Shown piece by piece: positions 10,795 through 23,027 of a stretch of DNA of 64,000 bases (position 1 is the first letter of the stretch; each line of letters begins with the position of its first letter). Origin of the DNA: Corythucha ciliata. Its lineage: Eukaryota; Arthropoda; Insecta; Hemiptera; Tingidae. Made by a program: the position numbers and the translations under genes. The stretch covers positions 21,204,001 through 21,268,000 of the forward strand of contig CM075943.1 in NCBI GenBank assembly GCA_038030265.1, read 5' to 3'. The notes under the pieces were generated by a model. That model saw only the letters and a list, made by a program, of their open reading frames with translations, did no database searches and was not told the origin of the DNA.

Positions 10795-12711
10795 ACTGAG
10801 CCACCCGAGCGGGTGGGAGTGGGTGGAATCCACCCACCGACTATATAACCCGAGCGCCGGCACTCCAAAAATCACTTCATGTCGAGAAGTCAAACGGGAA
10901 ACACCCCAGCAACCTGGACCAGATCTTCAGCCTGCAATTGGACTACTCGACTGGGAAACAGTACGACCCTCCAGCGGCTTCAACGACTGGGAATTCCAGG
11001 CTCCAAGACGATCCGGAAGTACAACAGCGACGACGCCGTCTTCCCGAAGCGAAGGATCGCTCACCAACAATCACGCCGTACGGGAAAACGTCCAGCGGTC
11101 AATCGAGACGACTCTTGACCGTTCGTGACGTCACACCCTACCAAGGCATCCACGGGCAAAGCCTATTGGGAACCTTTCCGACCCTTCAGTGATTCGATCC
11201 TGACCGGTTGGTATAAGGCTGACCCTGACCGAGGCCTCTTACCCCATTCTGTTTTTTTTTCTGACCAGTGGGACGGATAACCTTACGGGAACCTTCCAAG
11301 CTCTACTCCGTTGAGAAGACTCCGGACGCTTGTTGAAGTGGAAACCCTATTGTGGATTAAACCGCCCCTGGTTCAAGTCGTCATACACTTGACGCACATA
11401 TACAATCGGACCGGCAGGATAACCTTACGGGAACCTTCCAAGCTCTACTCCGTTGAGAAGACTCCGGACGCTTGTCGAAGCGGAAACCCTATTGTGGCCC
11501 TGACCACCGATAGGCATCCGTGCCTAAACCGTAGAGAAGACTCCGGTTATTCTTTTATTCACTCCTTTAACCTCGGTGGAGCTTGATAGATACTACGGGG
11601 CTTAGCGACACTTGTGTCTGCCCCAGAATTCATCGAGTAAAACCGCTCCCGTCCGAACCTTTCCCTATCCTTGCCGAGCTCGGCGAAGAGGACGCAGCGG
11701 ACAACACCAAGGGACGCTAACGGACCGTTAGCCCAACAGGCTACCCATAGCCAGTGTATTTTCTTTTCTTCTGACCAGTGGTGCGGATAACCTTACGGGA
11801 ACCTTCCAAGCTCTACTCCGTTGAGAAGACTCCGGACGCTTGTTGAAGTGGACACCCTATTGTGGATTAAACCGCCCCTGGCCCAAGTCATCCTAACCCG
11901 GACGCATAAATCCCGCAAATCGGACGGATAACCTTTCGGGAACCTTCCAAGTTCGACATATCCGTTGAGAAGACTCCGGACACTTGTTGAAGGGAAACCC
12001 TATTGGGGATTATACCGTCATTCTTTTTTAAGTCGTCAGTGACCTGACGCATATACCGAACAGTCGGATAACCTTACGGGAACCTTCCAAGCTCTACTCC
12101 GTTGAGAAGACTCCGGACGCTTGTCGAAGGCAAACCCTATTGTGGATTAGACCGTCACTGTTAAAGTCGTCATTCACTTGACGCATATCCAAACCGGACC
12201 GGCAGGATAACCTTGCGGGAACCTTCCAAGTTCGACACACCCGTTGAGAAGACTCCGGACACTTGTTGAAGGGAAACCCTATTGTGGTCCTGACCACCGG
12301 TAGGCATTCGTGCCAGACCGTTGAGACGACTCCGGTCAACATTCATTCTCGTTCCCTCACCCCCGGTGGAACTCGATAGATACTACGGGGCTTAGCGACA
12401 CTTGTGTCTGCCCCAGAATTCATCGAGCAAGACCAATCCTGTCCAAACCTTTCCCTGTCCTTGCCGAACCCGGCGAAGAAGACACTACGGACAGCACCAG
12501 AGGACGCTAACGGACCGTTAGTTCGACAAGAGGATCTGCAACAGCGCGAAGGGACGCTACCAGACCGACAGTCGCGAAGTCTACGCACCGGAACGACCGG
12601 AAATCACTGAAGGAACGCATTGTTATTATTTCTTCCGCACCAACAAATTGTAATCAGTTGTATTATATTGAGAATATATTGGGGCCTGTTACCCAAAGCA
12701 AACAACAGGTG
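10795..12711 (+). mobile_element. Possible long LTR with embedded tandem repeats
   Basis: A TATA-like CTATATAA stands at about 10843-10850. The block ends AAACAACA at 12709 and is followed by GGTGGCGACCGC, which has the form of a primer-binding site, and by an ATG near 12858 in a short open frame. This is the layout of a 5' LTR plus leader of a retrotransposon such as a BEL/Pao type. No second LTR or pol is present and the left boundary is not resolved, so this is a tentative reading. Confidence 0.35.
11274..12427 (+). repeat. ~144-bp tandem repeats in a higher-order arrangement
   Basis: The phrase GGATAACCTTACGGGAACC followed by a GAGAAGACTCCGGAC block recurs at about 11274, 11418, 11784, 11928, 12064 and 12206. 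Spacings are mostly 136-144 bp, with one of about 366 bp. A second module, GATACTACGGGGCTTAGCG and a following CTGCCCCAGAATTC block, occurs at about 11589 and 12379. That gives a larger period near 790 bp. Apparent open frames across it are by-products of GC-rich repetition. Confidence 0.75.
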
Positions 12712-13439
12712 GCGACCGCTAAATTCTTGCATCTTCAACCCTCATCTTCGGGTCGTCCGAACGACCCCCCATTAAGCCACACCGCGTCAGTTTCGTTTAA
12801 GCTGATTTAGTTTTCGTTTTTTCAGGCGATTCGCAGCTGATATTTCCTTCGTCCACCATGGAACCAGCTTCTTTTTTGAGATCTCCTTTTTACGAGGTAT
12901 TGAGTGCCTTGCTGCTTGAACTATTGACTGAGTAATATTGGTAACGTCAAGGTCTGTATTTCCAGAGATCTTATTCCCAAAATGAGTTTCAATCTGTCAT
13001 TGTAGCAAAAACTAACAAGACACGGAGTTCTAGTAAATAAGTGAATATTTCCCTTCCCCCCGCATATTTTGCTCCCATCCCCATTTCCAAAAAATAGTTT
13101 GACGACTTAAATTCTTTAATACAAATCGTTAAATTCCACCAGCTTTTGCCCCGTTCTGTAGATCCTTGTCGCATGAGCCAGATGTTAAAAAATAAGGTCA
13201 TCCGAACACTTCATTTTCGCGAATTTTCAAAAGTTCCATTTTTTAAATATTTTGTATTATGTTTACTATATTTTTTGACTGACAATGATACGATTTTCTA
13301 CGCATTTTTTTTTCTACGCATTTTTAATATTAAATATTAATGGAACAACTCTTGACAAATTTTGTCAAGAGTACATAATTTTTTAAACTCGTTACTCTCA
13401 TAAGCTATGCCTCGTAGCCATCCTGCAGCAATCTTGTAT
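12712..13439. other. No gene recognised
   Basis: After the LTR-like block there is a short leader-like stretch with an ATG near 12858 in a frame of about 25 codons. AT-rich sequence follows. A perfect 23-bp palindrome centred on CAAATTTTG lies at about 13352-13374. Nothing else is supportable. Confidence 0.45.
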
Positions 13440-14290
13440 TCTCAGTGTGTGGGATATTCATCAATAAAGTCCACGCTGTGGACTCCCAAACGTAGAAATC
13501 CGGAGGCGTCAAGATCAGGTATCCTCACTTGGCCTCAAAATGGGCTCGTTATAGTCCACTATGCATGAGCTGCACTCTTATGTTCTTGCGAGAGATCTTC
13601 ATCAAACAAGCCCATGATGTGGACAGTGTCCAGTGATACCACAGTCAGATCATGTTTCCTCATGCTGACCCCAAAATGAGTTCTTGAGATAATTCTTGCA
13701 CTATGAGCTGAAAGTTGTACATTATCCACCCTTTATTTCTGCTGACGGCTTACACCATGAGGGAGTCCGCGGGTCTTCAATAAGTGGATTCAAATCGAGA
13801 AACATGTAGAGAGATAAATTGATGTGATATCCAATTGCCAATTATCCCTATCCAGGTTTTAGCTATAGGCATATTATCCAGACCGAGTCTCAACTTCTGG
13901 ATGAGAGCAGGAGATTCTGCTTCGTCAAGACTGAATATTTATCATTCAAGTCCTCAAGAAGAAAAATTGGAAGTCCTCAAAAGAGATGGTCGGCATCCAT
14001 TTCACCTAAAAGAAGTCCAGCAGCTGCTACTCTATGCGGTAGCCAATGAGCGGGTGTCCTGCCCATAACTGCCCCCTCACATGGGATGATTCCCATAACG
14101 GAATAATCATCGTGGAATGGATGAACGAAAATTTTGAAGACCGGTGGATTAGGCGTCAAGGTCCCGTCATCTGGCCAGCGAGGAACCCTGGTCTAACGCT
14201 AACAGATTTTTACGTTTGGGCAACTCTAAAATTCACGCTGTACAGCTTGGTTACAACTGACCAGTACCACCTCGTCTTAAGAATTCAAGA
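13440..14290 (+). pseudogene. Decayed mariner-type transposase
   Basis: The carboxyl part is clearest at about 14115-14245: a block reading RWIRRQGPVIWPARNPGL followed by LTDFYVWATLK. This matches the region around the third catalytic acid in the Tc1/mariner DDE transposases common in insects. The Asp of LTDFY is present. Upstream, a weaker match (a WMRAGDSAS block near 13895 and a further stretch at 13440-13560) is broken by frameshifts and stops. No intact reading frame remains. Confidence 0.6.
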
Positions 14291-14783
14291 GTGATACTAA
14301 AATTGAGTGTCGTTATTTTAAAAATAAAGCTGATTTTGGTGGCCAAAATAAGCCAGAAGCTGGTTTTGTGATACGTCATTCGAAAGCTGACTGCTTGGAG
14401 ATGTTTTTAGAGTATAGGTGCGTCACCTGCGATTTCTTCTCACTAGTGAAAATCAAGGGAATAAATTAGCAAAAAATCTCACTTTGTGCAACGAAAAACT
14501 TTGACGCCTAGAATGATGGGCGTATCAAGGTAATTTCGAAACGATTCGCATTGCATCTTATGGCAGAATTCGAATCTGTCGTTCAATTTCTAATCGCACC
14601 ACATAGAACCCGAGAAAACGTGGTTTTCTCATGAAAACTGCTTTTCTTCATGAAAAGTGTTCAAAAAATCATATCTCGGTAACGGCTGGAGATTTTAAAA
14701 AAGTGAAAGGGGAAATTTTACAGCTCTTGGCATGTACTTTCATCGTGTGCAATATAGTCAACGCCACCGGGGAACACCCTGTA

Positions 14784-17366
14784 TATATGTATATATATAT
14801 ATATGAATCCTGGAGACCACTGAATTCGTGTTCTAGAGGTTCTGAAACGTGAAAAAACATGACATGACCCATGTTTGCTACCATCACGACGAGACCAATA
14901 GTGCATTTTCAGAATGAAATGCACTAAAAGTTGACATGTTTAAGATACTGCCGTTAAGAACAGGGTTTTTTGGCCAAAAAAGTGATATGGTTTTGTTCTG
15001 TTTTGAGTGAAACCAACCACTGAGAAATTTTTTATTACAAATTCGAGGGCTCACGGTTCCGCACAAGGTTTTGGAGAGAGCGTTAGACATTTCCAACTTG
15101 TTACTTCCATGTATTTAGACTTGGGAACTCTTTTTGTGAAAACAAATTACCAATTTTGAAGAGCTGTATCTTGGCTAACGTCTGACCTACAGAGCTGGAT
15201 CAGGTCTCAAATCGTAGCGGATTTAATATACCTACTTGAAAAATGTAGTTCACGTGTATTATCGAAGAAAGCATAGTTTAGGAAAGATAGGAATAAAAGA
15301 AAAACTAGAAATGTGCTGATATTCCGCGGTTTTTCGACTGCTGAAAGTAGCACAGGTTTTTTGATGCAGCAAACTTGAGTATACACTACTGGTACTGGTT
15401 CAACAACAAACGAAAAATCTTAGGAAAAAAGTTTAGTTGTTATTTTAGCTATTTTTAGTGTTCTTTTTGACTGGCCTAATATGTATATTGAAAACATAAT
15501 AATGATTGACCCAGAATCCCTTGATTCGTATATCAATATTGTCCCATGAAGTAAAGAGTCTGGCCGCCTCTTTACACTTAAGAATCACACGGAAGCGACG
15601 ACTGAAGGTTAGCATAGTATCTGGACCAGCGGTGGCCTTTTCAAACTCACAGACCCAACCAACACAAGTCCACGGTCGACGGACCCCCTCAGCTCATCCT
15701 GCCTTCAATGCCGTAATGAAATTGCCGTAATGATTTTGCGACTGAAATACTGTAACAATAATAAAATTGAAGAAAACATCATAAACCTAATTTTCTCCAC
15801 TAATTAATATTAATATAATTCTTCAAGTTTCCAATATTTATTGCCTCAAATCGTTGAAAGAAGAAAAATTGTAAAGTCAATCTCATTCGTTCTGAAGCTG
15901 TCAATTGGAAAACTACGAATCTCCGGTTGACGACCGCTGATCTTGATCATGCATCCAAAATACATACAGGAAAATAAATATAAAAAAGGCTTCACCAGTG
16001 TTTGGCTTTAGAAGGGTTTAGAGTGGGATTTGCGAGCTGCACTAGTGGAAAAAAGTCGAGTAAAATTGATCAGAACAATAATGTCCGCATGGAATAAGAG
16101 AGAATAAAACATAATCTATAATCACAACCTGACACTTTTAATCACCAGACAGTTGTTTGGATTTGGCATCCACTTACCCAGTTTACTTTGAGTTAGGTGC
16201 CTGGGAGCTTCAAGTTCGACGATTTCAGTACAACTGAAGAATCTTCGAACAATCGTATTCGATTTACCAGAGACTTATCCTTAAAATTGGAGACAAAGAT
16301 TTATTAGGCGTTTCAGGGTCCTATGGGACCTGAATACGGTGTGACTCACAGTTGTCGCTGTCTTGCTACGGTTTTCTTGCACTTCAATACATTTTCTGGG
16401 GCAGTGGGGTCACGCGATTTGTCTCAGTCTTTTTCGTTATGGGCTAGGAATCGACGGTTTTAGGCAGGCGTAAGTCACGCTCGTGCCTCGTATTAGGTAC
16501 TTTGATAAAATGATCCGAAACTTCGTGAAGTATGACCGTTACAAATTCATGAGATGAGATTTGAAAAGACGTTTTGATGACGTTTTTGCGAATGTGACGT
16601 CTACTCCTTGAGGAGGGCTACATGGCCTCTGCACGACTCATTCCAGATAATATGCGCCCTTATATTTCATAAAATCCATATCCAATCATGGCGTGGGACG
16701 ACTAAAGGAGGCATCAAGACGCAGTATCAGGGGGGATAAGTCTCTGAGGAGAACGGGAAACCAGCCATGCCCTGCTGCACCCCATACAGCGTGAAAGGCT
16801 GAAAGCGAAGAGAAAGATAAAACGGAACATATAATTCAACCCCGCCACCCTTTCATGTTACAACGACTCCGTCATGAGCAGAGAAAACGATTGCTACGAG
16901 ACTTACTGTGGTCACTTCCTTCGTTCCTTCAGCTTTTGTCCCTCTTTGTTATTATGTTCAAGTTTGATGTTTCATCAAACCGTTATGAAGAATTATGGAG
17001 CCATCGGACAAAGCACAATTACGTTCGCCCTGCATTATATAGAGTTGTGAGGCCTTTTGAGCCCAGTGGACAAAATAATTGTTCAGTCTCATCTCACCTC
17101 AGTACGACGATTAATTGCCAGAAAAAAGTTGAAGTAGGTGGTGACTGAAATGCCGGTAGCAGATATTGAACTGGATATAAAGCGTTTCTCACTAAATATG
17201 GCCACAGTTTAAGTCACGTAAAATTATTTTCAAGTTGCATGGATTAGAAAATTAATTAAAATACATTTCATTTCGTCACCTCACGAAAAATTTAACTCTG
17301 ACTTGATAAATTGATAACAGACAACGGTAAACAACAAAACAGCGGTTGGCATATGGATAATGAGGG
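14784..17366. other. 2.6 kb with no recognised gene
   Basis: A short TA microsatellite follows the transposon end at 14785-14804. The rest contains only short open frames without family motifs (for example 15506-15730 and 16855-17148). I see no terminal repeats or structured RNA candidates. It may be old transposon debris or intergenic DNA. Confidence 0.45.
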
Positions 17367-17900
17367 ATCCGGACATATTGGTGGGCGGACAAATTGGTGG
17401 GTGCGGTAATGGAAAGAATTCCCGCACCCACCAATATGACCGATGTGTATCGGACAAATTGGTAGGCGGTCGTGGATGGGAAAAATTCCCTCACCCACCA
17501 ATTTGTCCGAAACACATCGGTCATATTGGTGGGCGGTCATATTGGTGGGTGAAGCCACCAATTTGTCCGTAGTGTATCAGACAAATTGGTGGGCCACCAG
17601 AATGTCCGGAGACTCCTTCGCACAAATTGGTGGGCCACCAATATGACCGTAGTCGTAGTCGGTTCCGGACAAAGCGGTGGGTCCGCCAGTATGACCGAAC
17701 CATCAGGAGTTCGTAACTGTCTTGAGTCGTGTCCCTAACAAATTAGTCAAATAATTGATAAATAAAACAAAGAAGTAATTATTTCCGAAAAACCTAGCGA
17801 ACTTAAAATCCTACACTTCGCAATTCATTTCCTTTCAAAACAGACGCGTATAGGCCTTGAATAGTGGTATTTTTCTGAAATTGTAGGTTAAGCTATCCGG
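17367..17900 (+). repeat. Alternating-orientation CACCAAT.TG.CCG array, left copy
   Basis: Between 17367 and 17700 a 16-bp motif, (C)CCACCAAT(A/T)TG(A/T)CCG, or its complement, occurs about 13 times with alternating orientation, so neighbouring copies can pair into hairpins. A flank of about 200 bp to 17900 belongs to the same repeat. An inverted counterpart spans 29050-29550. Open frames on both strands across the array are artefacts of the repetition. Confidence 0.85.
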
Positions 17901-19196
17901 GTTGTAGAGAGAGAGGTAGGTAATTAATACTTATTATGCGTTAAAATAAATATTTGATCCTACTCGATGTGAAAACGCGTGCTTTCATGACTCGCAACTG
18001 TCATGAAAATATGATTTTCATGCCTAGACATGAAAATTTTTGCCAAAATTTGTCACCAAGATGCGCTTCGGATAGCTATTGCATTTTGTTTCCTGTTCCT
18101 GCAGGGGTTTTTCTCGTTGCCACGCAACGCACCTCTCCTCACTCCTCCACACCGACCGACGTCGCTCCCACTCACTGAGGCGTTGTCGTTTGTCTAGATG
18201 CACTTTTGTTTTGTATTTTGTCAAGTACAGATAGGTAAACGTTTTTTTTTTATTCCACCTTCCAGTTTCAAACTCAATACTAAATTATTAATTTTTTTCC
18301 CCTTCTTGCGTAGGATAAAACATCATGCGTACGCCTCGGCAGAATGGCGTATTCTGGGCCTCGAAAAATGGTCAGCCTCGACTGCGTCTCGGCTGGCCAC
18401 TTTTTTTCTCGGCCCGGAAAAATACGCCTTTCATGCCTAGGTGCACAATATACTATATTTCTTCCCCAGAAAACGTTTTGATAATTTTCAAGACACCTGG
18501 TGCTCCAATTTTTAAAAGGATTAGGACATAGAGATGCGTGTGGTAGAAGTATTCGGAAAGGGGACTTTGCAACTGGTCCACATTGCAACTGGTCTACAAG
18601 TCATGTGGTATTTCATAAATCCTCATGGTATTTCATTGTCCGATTATCATTCTTTGTGGCATTGCTTTTCAACTTCATGTTGTTTGAAACTTTGGGCGAG
18701 TGAGAGCAGATTCTCAGTCTTCTAGCGCTGAAGTTCAGTGGATGTATGCTATCCGTGAGTGGTCTTCAGCACCTAATTCGAAAACGTCGAATTTGAATTT
18801 GCACCTAGCATCACGAATCCAACACATCGTTCATTAGAATAAGAAACGTTGATGAAATGTTAATTTAGAGTGCCAGACGTTTTTCACAAAATGAGCAGTC
18901 CACTGACTTTCACAAAGCAGGTATATATGTATACCCTCATCCACCTTGGGTTGCGGAAAAAGCGGTGCTTCTTGGTAAAAAGTACTTATCGGCGAAGATC
19001 AATCGCGTCTTCATAAAAGGTTCTTTTAGATTTACGACAGGGTAAAGTCCACTCCACAGCAGGATTATCCTGGTAAAATTAACACCCTTTCGCTCTATTC
19101 CACACTTTTGAGGGAGGCTGACTTTCCCTACAACCCTTTGTCGGCGAAATAATTAACCATTTGCCTTGAATATTTCTCTTGGAAAGCAGTGCTTTA
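17901..19196. other. No gene recognised; small palindrome at 18345-18440
   Basis: An imperfect palindrome at 18345-18440 pairs GGCGTATTCTGGGCC with a matching CGGCCCGGAAAAATACGCC stretch and may be a small MITE-like repeat. Short open frames around it have no family signature. The stretch ends at the TACA target site of the errantivirus-type element. Confidence 0.45.
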
Positions 19197-19200
19197 TACA

Positions 19201-19472
19201 AATTACTTTCATCAAAACCACTCCGCTACACCGTGGGACACGCTGACGCCAACCCCTTCGCCCATCATAATTCTTTTCCTTTTTCCTTTCAATATTTTAT
19301 TACAGAACGTGGAAACTGCAAACCTCAACATTCCGATCTATTAAAACAACTGTCCCCTCCTTTCTCTTGGTTCATTCTTCAATTCAAGTTGTAGTAGTTA
19401 ACTCGCGTAAAAGTTCTTGAAAAATAAATTTGATTTTTTAAAAAGTCTTTCATCGGACCTTTAAACTTATCT
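19201..19472 (+). repeat. 5' LTR of the errantivirus-type element
   Basis: It starts AATTAC and ends AAACTTATCT. The element's termini are of the A..T type usual for this group rather than TG..CA. It matches the 3' LTR at 27317-27589 almost completely, with one base difference at position 7 and a 1-bp length difference near the end. Confidence 0.93.
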
Positions 19473-19490
19473 GGCGCAGTTGGGTAGGAG
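19472..19490 (+). promoter_or_regulatory. Primer-binding site, tRNA-Ser type
   Basis: Immediately inside the 5' LTR, TGGCGCAGTTGGGTAGG resembles the serine-tRNA primer site used by the 17.6/297 group of insect Gypsy elements. Its first T overlaps the last LTR base. Confidence 0.75.
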
Positions 19491-19845
19491 GTGTTGGACG
19501 AAATAAGAGCATATTGTTTCGGTTCTTTTCAAAGATTTACCAACTTTTAAGTCCTTTCGGAGTTCCGCGACGTGAACCCGGACGAGAACTTTAAACCAAT
19601 ACGCGACAAAGACTCTACACGGAAGGTGATCCAACTGGCAAACTCTTGAGGGGATATCAAGAAAAACCAGATGTCTAAATCGGTCTTGTGAGTAGAAATT
19701 TCAAATTAAATTTCCAAAATCAGACTGATAACTTAGCATAAGATTACTACAAGTTCGAATTTAGTTGGATCAGTAAATAAATCAAGTTAACCACACATTT
19801 TAAACATTTCGGTCAATTTAATTTTTATAAAAAGTAACAGTTACA

Positions 19846-20830
19846 ATGGCCAACGCTATCGCTTTTAATGATTATCTGAAGACAATCCCGGAATTTTCAG
19901 GGGAATCAGAAATCCTTAACCGATTTTTAGAAATTAGTGCTCAGCCAATAACGAGATTTTATACAGCCGAAAATCCCGATGGGAGAAATGAGTTACTACT
20001 GAACTCGATTTTGTCAAAAATAAAAGGCCAGGCAGCCACCATTGTTTATAACTCTCATTATGAAACCTGGGACGATCTGAAGCAAATACTTCTAAACGCA
20101 TATTCCGACAAAAGGGATTGCTTCACCCTTAATTTTGAAATGTCTCAACTAAAACAATCCCAGAATGAAACTCCTTTTCAATTTTTTGACAAATTGAGTG
20201 AACTATTAAGCCTACAAATTTCGTATATCAAAAATCGCGAGCCGGATAACGCTTTATCCCGGTGTCAATATGTTCGAAAATATGCTTTAAGAGTATTGTT
20301 AAGCGGGCTTCGAGAGCCGTTAGGTTCACTGATGAGGACGAAAAACCCTGCAGATTTGGATGAAGCGTTAAATATGTTAACAAATGACTTTCAGTACCAC
20401 ATCCTCTCCTGTGGTCAACACACAGAAGAAATTTGAAAAACCCAATTTTCACAAACAATTACAACAATTCGGATCGAATAATTTTCATTCCAATTTTATG
20501 CGTCCACAAAACTTTCAGTCAAATTTTATGCGCCCACAACAATTCAACAATCGACCTCCTTTTAACCAAAACAGAGACTTTAACAATTATCGTGACCAAG
20601 GTCACGGACAAAATAATCAATACGTCCCGAGAGTACCCCAAATTCAGGGTCCAGAACCCATGAGCATTTCCGTTCAAAACTCCCGAGTGGGTAACCAGTT
20701 CCTCCAAATGACTACTGGCATGGCCGAGGGAGGCGCGAACTATTTAGTAACGGAACCTGCTGAAAATTTGTCAAACAACCAGGACTATTTTTTAGGCGAG
20801 GGCCCTTCGCAGGAAACGAACACTACGTGA
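19846..20830 (+). pseudogene. gag: gag of the errantivirus-type element, one frameshift
   Basis: The first part, 19846-20436, encodes a capsid-like region with a long helical stretch. The frame then slips near 20390, and the rest continues in the next frame to a stop at 20830. The later part is rich in Asn, Gln, Phe and Pro with an NFQSNFMRP-type repeat and has no zinc knuckle, as usual for this group. The pol frame starts one base back at 20827, overlapping the gag stop. That layout fits programmed -1 frameshifting in an active relative. The slip inside gag is a disabling mutation, not the programmed one. Confidence 0.85.
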
Positions 20831-21570
20831 TGAATTTGCTTGATAAAAAACTTAACGAGCTCCCGTATATAATTGATCCAAATAATAAGTTCAAAATTCT
20901 GATTGACACGGGTAGCACACGATCCTTTGTTAATCCCGACCTGGTTTACGCTTTTTATGAAACCCCTTTAATTTCAAACCCATTCGAGGTCAAAACCATT
21001 CATGGTATTTCAAAAGAAAGGTTCAGTACTCTCTTGAATTCACCAAGCCCTAATGGTGAAGGAAACATTAAACTAGAATTTTTGTTATTTAAGTTTCACG
21101 ACGAATTTGATTTATTGTTAGCGCTAAACTAGATTTTGTCAACCATAAGTTAGTCACTCCTAAGAAGGAATTTAAGATATTTTATTTGAACAACCGTGAA
21201 ACCGAGGGCATATCGGTTAACCCTCCTGTTCAATCACAAATGGTTGAAGCCAAAACGGAAAAAATTATCAAAGTCCCGATCAAAAATATTAAGAACGGCA
21301 TGGCGATCTTGCCCTGTCAAATTGTTCAGGGAATGGAAATCCCTGAGTGTGTAGTGAAAGTTGAAAATAACGAAGCAATTTGCAGTGTACTTAATCCTCT
21401 TGAGGAAACTATTGATTTGTGCTTGAGTGAACCATTTTTAGTTGAACCATTAGAAAATTATGAGACTGTTCCTGAAAATTTGAGGAACACCTCTAATTTT
21501 AATATGTTTAATTTGAATAAGGTCAAGTTTGATGTGTCTCGCACATCAAACTTCGTACAGATCATATGAA
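20827..21570 (+). pseudogene. pol: pol: aspartic protease and linker, broken
   Basis: The frame opening at 20827 holds the retroviral aspartic protease motif IDTGSTRSF near 20900-20930, giving the active-site Asp. It stops at 21132 because of a frameshift; the expected reading continues from about 21120 in another frame to 21569. A second shift near 21550 leads into the reverse transcriptase. The protease would be truncated in this copy. Confidence 0.85.
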
Positions 21571-23027
21571 CAGCGAGAAAAAAACGCTATCTACGGATTG
21601 GTAAAAAAATTTTCTGATATTTTTCATTTAGAAGGGAACACATTGACCTTCACAAACCAAGTAAAGCATGTAATCCGCACAACGGATGAAATTCCGGTGT
21701 ACGCCAAAAATTATAGATACCCGGAAGTCCATCGAGAAGAAGTAAAAAACCAAATAAATGAGATGTTAAAACAAGGAATAATAAGAAACTCACACTCACC
21801 GTGGAACTCACCCATATGGGTGGTCCCCAAGAAAGCGGACGCCTCCGGGAAAAGGAAATGGCGCATTGTAATAGATTACCGGTTACTGAATCAGAAAACC
21901 ATTGACGATAAGTTTCCCTTACCGAATATTAAGGAATTACTGGATAAATTAGGAAAATCTAAGTATTATTCTAAGTATTATTTTTGTAAGTATATATATA
22001 TAGGCCCTCGATTTGGCCTCTGGATTTCACCAAATCGAAATGGAAGAAAACAGTATCCAAAAAACAGCCTTTAGTACCGAAAATGGGCACTACGAGTTTT
22101 GCCGTATGCCTTTTGGTCTAAAAAACTCCCCACCAACATTTCAGAGAGCGATGAACCACATTCTAAGAGGGCTTACCAACGAAACTTGTGTAGTCTATCT
22201 TGATGACATAATAATATTCAGTACTAGTTTAGAAGATCACATCCAGAGACTAGCAGACATTTTCGAGAGACTTCGAAAAGCAAATTTTAAAGTCCAATTG
22301 GACAAAACCGAGTTTTTAAAGAAAGAAGTAGCATACTTGGGTCACATCGTCACACCCGCAGGCGTAAAACCCAACCCTGACAAAATCGAGGCAATAAAGA
22401 AATACCCTATACCAGAAAATACCAAACAAATAAAAGCATTTTTAGGGTTATTATGTTACTATAGAAAATTCATTAAAAACTTCGCGTTACTAAACAAACC
22501 ATTAACCAAACGTTTAAAAAAAGGAACCACTATCAATATTCAGGACCCAGATTATATAGAAGCCTTTAATACTTGCAAAACCCTATTAATTAATGAACCC
22601 ATATTACAATACCCAGATTTCTCTTTACCCTTTAATCTAACCACCGACGCAAGTAATGTAGCCATAGGTGCAGTTTTGAGTCAAACAAAAAACAACAACG
22701 ATCTTCCTGTAGCGTACGCAAGTCGCACTCTAAATGAATCAGAAACCAATTTATCCATCATTGAAAAGGAACTCTTGGCCATAGTCTGGGCCACAAAATA
22801 CTTCCGACCTTACTTGTTTGGGGAAAAATTCAAAATTCATTCAGATCACCGTCCCCTACAGTGGTTATTTTCATTGAAAGAACCCAACTCAAAACTTGTT
22901 CGATGGCGCCTCAAATTAGAAGAATTTGATTACGATATAGTTTACAAGAAAGGCTGTCAAAATAAAAATGCGGACGCTCTTTCCAGAATTGAACTAAACG
23001 TGCATGAAACACAAACTCAAAATTTAA
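21529..23027 (+). pseudogene. pol: pol: reverse transcriptase and RNase H, broken
   Basis: The reverse transcriptase starts about 21560 with a PWNSPIWVVPKK block and a WRIVIDYRLLN block (first catalytic Asp). It is disrupted near 21960-22010, where a short duplicated AAGTATTATT and an AT run shift the frame. It resumes at about 22010 with a FHQIEM block, FGLKNSP and YLDD (about 22196-22207, catalytic pair). RNase H follows with a TTDASN block, the DAS-type first acid, and a SDHRPLQW block. The coding sequence is then interrupted at 23027 by a Harbinger-like insertion. Confidence 0.9.

Larger units (their letters stand above)
10689..14781. mobile_element. Probable Tc1/mariner-superfamily element, split by a later insertion
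   Basis: The left end at 10689 reads CAGGGTGTTCACCGGTGG and continues with about 100 bp that is repeated in inverted form up to 14781. Both ends are flanked by TA (10687-10688 and 14782-14783), the usual target of Tc1/mariner elements. Inside, 13440-14290 holds a decayed transposase of that superfamily. The left arm is interrupted near 10795 by LTR-like material and tandem repeats up to about 12850. Two independent fragments with inverted orientation are the alternative. Confidence 0.55.

Noticed and set aside
10703..11586. Overlapping open frames as protein genes
   Set aside because: They lie in GC-rich repeated DNA, exist in several frames on both strands and lack family motifs.
11274..12427. 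CRISPR-like array
   Set aside because: Unit length is about 144 bp with no short direct repeat and unique-spacer pattern, and the DNA is eukaryotic.
17276..17703. Open frames over the CACCAAT array as a repeat protein
   Set aside because: Similar frames occur on both strands because the motif alternates orientation; length is explained by the repeat composition.
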